A stretch of DNA of 64,000 bases, taken from an uncultured Pelagibacteraceae bacterium. Lineage in GTDB: Bacteria > Pseudomonadota > Alphaproteobacteria > Pelagibacterales > Pelagibacteraceae. The stretch lies in the NCBI GenBank assembly GCA_902578255.1, contig CACHCH010000001.1, forward strand, positions 1 through 64,000, written 5' to 3'. The notes beneath the pieces were generated by a model that did no database searches, was not told the DNA's origin, and saw nothing but the letters and a program-made list of their open reading frames with translations. Positions 63,121 through 64,000 of this stretch are shown here, piece after piece; the first letter of the stretch is position 1; every line of letters begins with the position of its first letter. The position numbers and the translations under genes are program-made.

Positions 63121-64000
63121 TCAAGATTTATACACTTTTTCAAATACTTTTAAACGAACATATTTATTTAAATTTAGGATATCATTTAAATTTTGAGGAT
63201 AAATATTTTTATATTTTAAAAATTCTTTCTCTTTAATAATTTTAAATAGCTTAAGATTAATTTCAGTAAATTTAATTTTTTTTTGCAAAAATAATTCAAC
63301 TAAAACATCATTAACAGAAACAATAACTGTGTCATAAAGTGTATGGTTGTCAGTTAATAAATTAAATAATTTAATCATTGGATATCTTTTAGGATTTATT
63401 TTAATAAAATTTAAATTATTAAGAATATCCAAGTTTAAGTCGTTTGTTTTAATAGTTTTGTTAGTGTTAAAATATAAAGTATTAAATATAGGAATTTTCA
63501 TTGTTGTGTCGTGTGCTACTATTTTAATTAAACCGTTTTTAAATTTTACAATTGCATGAATGTAAGATTTAGTGTGTACTAAAATATCAATTTTTTTATA
63601 TGGTATATTAAAAATATTTTTCGCCTCAATGACTTCATATACCTTATTAATCATAGTTGCGGAATCTATTGATATCTTATTACCCATCTGCCATGTAGGG
63701 TGATTCAATGCATTATTAATTTCTATATTTTTAAATTTTTTTAATGGTAATTTAAAAAAAGGACCTCCAGAAGCAGTTAAATAAATTTTTTCTATAAGAT
63801 TTGTGTTGATATTTTTTATAGCGTACCACAATGAAAAATGCTCAGAATCAACAGGAATAAATTCTGTTTTATTTTTATTTAACTCTTTTTGTATTATACC
63901 CCAGCCACAAATTATTGATTCTTTGTTTGCAATTGCAATTTTAGCTGTATGTTTAATAATATTGATTGTTGGATATAGACCATCAACTCCTGTAATAGAG
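63121..64000 (-). CDS. dxr: 1-deoxy-D-xylulose 5-phosphate reductoisomerase (5' partial)
   Basis: The frame is open to the window edge; the first full codon is at 63999-63997, so the NADPH-binding N-terminal part lies outside. Visible motifs: ANKESIICGW, PVDSEHFSLW, LTASGGPFF, NHPTWQMGNKISIDSATMINKVYEVIEA (in two parts, with the metal-site Asn-Lys and Glu kept) and LVHTKSYIHAIV. It makes methylerythritol phosphate, the second step of the pathway that IspDF also serves. Very low-GC with many Asn/Ile/Lys, but the active site appears intact. Confidence 0.93.
   Translation of the reverse strand, partial: SITGVDGLYPTINIIKHTAKIAIANKESIICGWGIIQKELNKNKTEFIPVDSEHFSLWYAIKNINTNLIEKIYLTASGGPFFKLPLKKFKNIEINNALNHPTWQMGNKISIDSATMINKVYEVIEAKNIFNIPYKKIDILVHTKSYIHAIVKFKNGLIKIVAHDTTMKIPIFNTLYFNTNKTIKTNDLNLDILNNLNFIKINPKRYPMIKLFNLLTDNHTLYDTVIVSVNDVLVELFLQKKIKFTEINLKLFKIIKEKEFLKYKNIYPQNLNDILNLNKYVRLKVFEKVYKS

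Noticed and set aside
1-64000. CRISPR arrays, insertion sequences, prophage or tandem repeats
   Set aside because: No regularly spaced repeats, transposase or phage genes were seen. Many A/T runs look repetitive but reflect base composition.

Overview
The window is very AT-rich, densely packed chromosomal DNA. Gene content, short or overlapping intergenic gaps and streamlined alphaproteobacterial gene order point to a SAR11 bacterium (order Pelagibacterales). The phosphate-starvation lipid genes are those described for warm-gyre isolates such as HTCC7211, rather than for coastal strains. Strain identity is an inference from remembered families; no search was run.

Region 1 (1-23,093) is a phosphorus-economy island. 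It starts inside a phosphonate ABC permease (phnE). It then holds an exported unknown, an MFS carrier, a PhnZ-type HD oxygenase, an arsC-aqpS arsenate pair, phosphonoacetaldehyde hydrolase (phnX), a TPR protein, a NUDIX hydrolase, exopolyphosphatase and polyphosphate kinase, and a SixA-type phosphatase. The Pho regulon core follows on the minus strand: phoR, an exported unknown, pstS, pstC, pstA, pstB, phoU, phoB. Next comes the lipid-renovation cluster olsB-olsA / agt-plcP, then a diacylglycerol kinase and a small Lys-rich protein. Pho-box-like direct repeats with 11-base spacing precede pstS, phnX, phnZ and olsB (weakly plcP). Together these genes would take up Pi and phosphonates, store Pi as polyphosphate, remove arsenate that enters through Pst, and swap phospholipids for glyco- and ornithine lipids.

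Region 2 (23,094-34,284) holds manC, ilvD and valS, tRNA-Cys and tRNA-Asn, an XRE regulator, a general amino-acid ABC transporter (aapJQMP) and tRNA-Arg.

Region 3 (34,285-64,000) is housekeeping in ancestral alphaproteobacterial order. It contains trkH-trkA-ntrX-ntrY; ispDF-pgpA-cinA; coq10-lipA-ftsB-eno-kdsA-pyrG-secG-tpiA; a PpiD-like protein followed by trpEGDC; lexA with SOS boxes; gltX; and lpxB-lpxI-lpxA-lpxD-fabZ-skp-bamA-dxr. Several genes usually found inside this block are absent here (pdh genes, moaC/moeA, comEC, gltA, rseP).

Most notable points: the consolidated Pho-controlled island with an uncharacterised exported protein between phoR and pstS; the PhnZ-like oxygenase with its ligand set intact; an NtrX that lacks both GAFTGA and the Walker B glutamate; a PpiD-like protein with no recognisable parvulin domain; and an OlsA with an HX5D motif like that of OlsF. 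No CRISPR array, insertion sequence or prophage was seen, and no gene-free stretch exceeds 300 bases.
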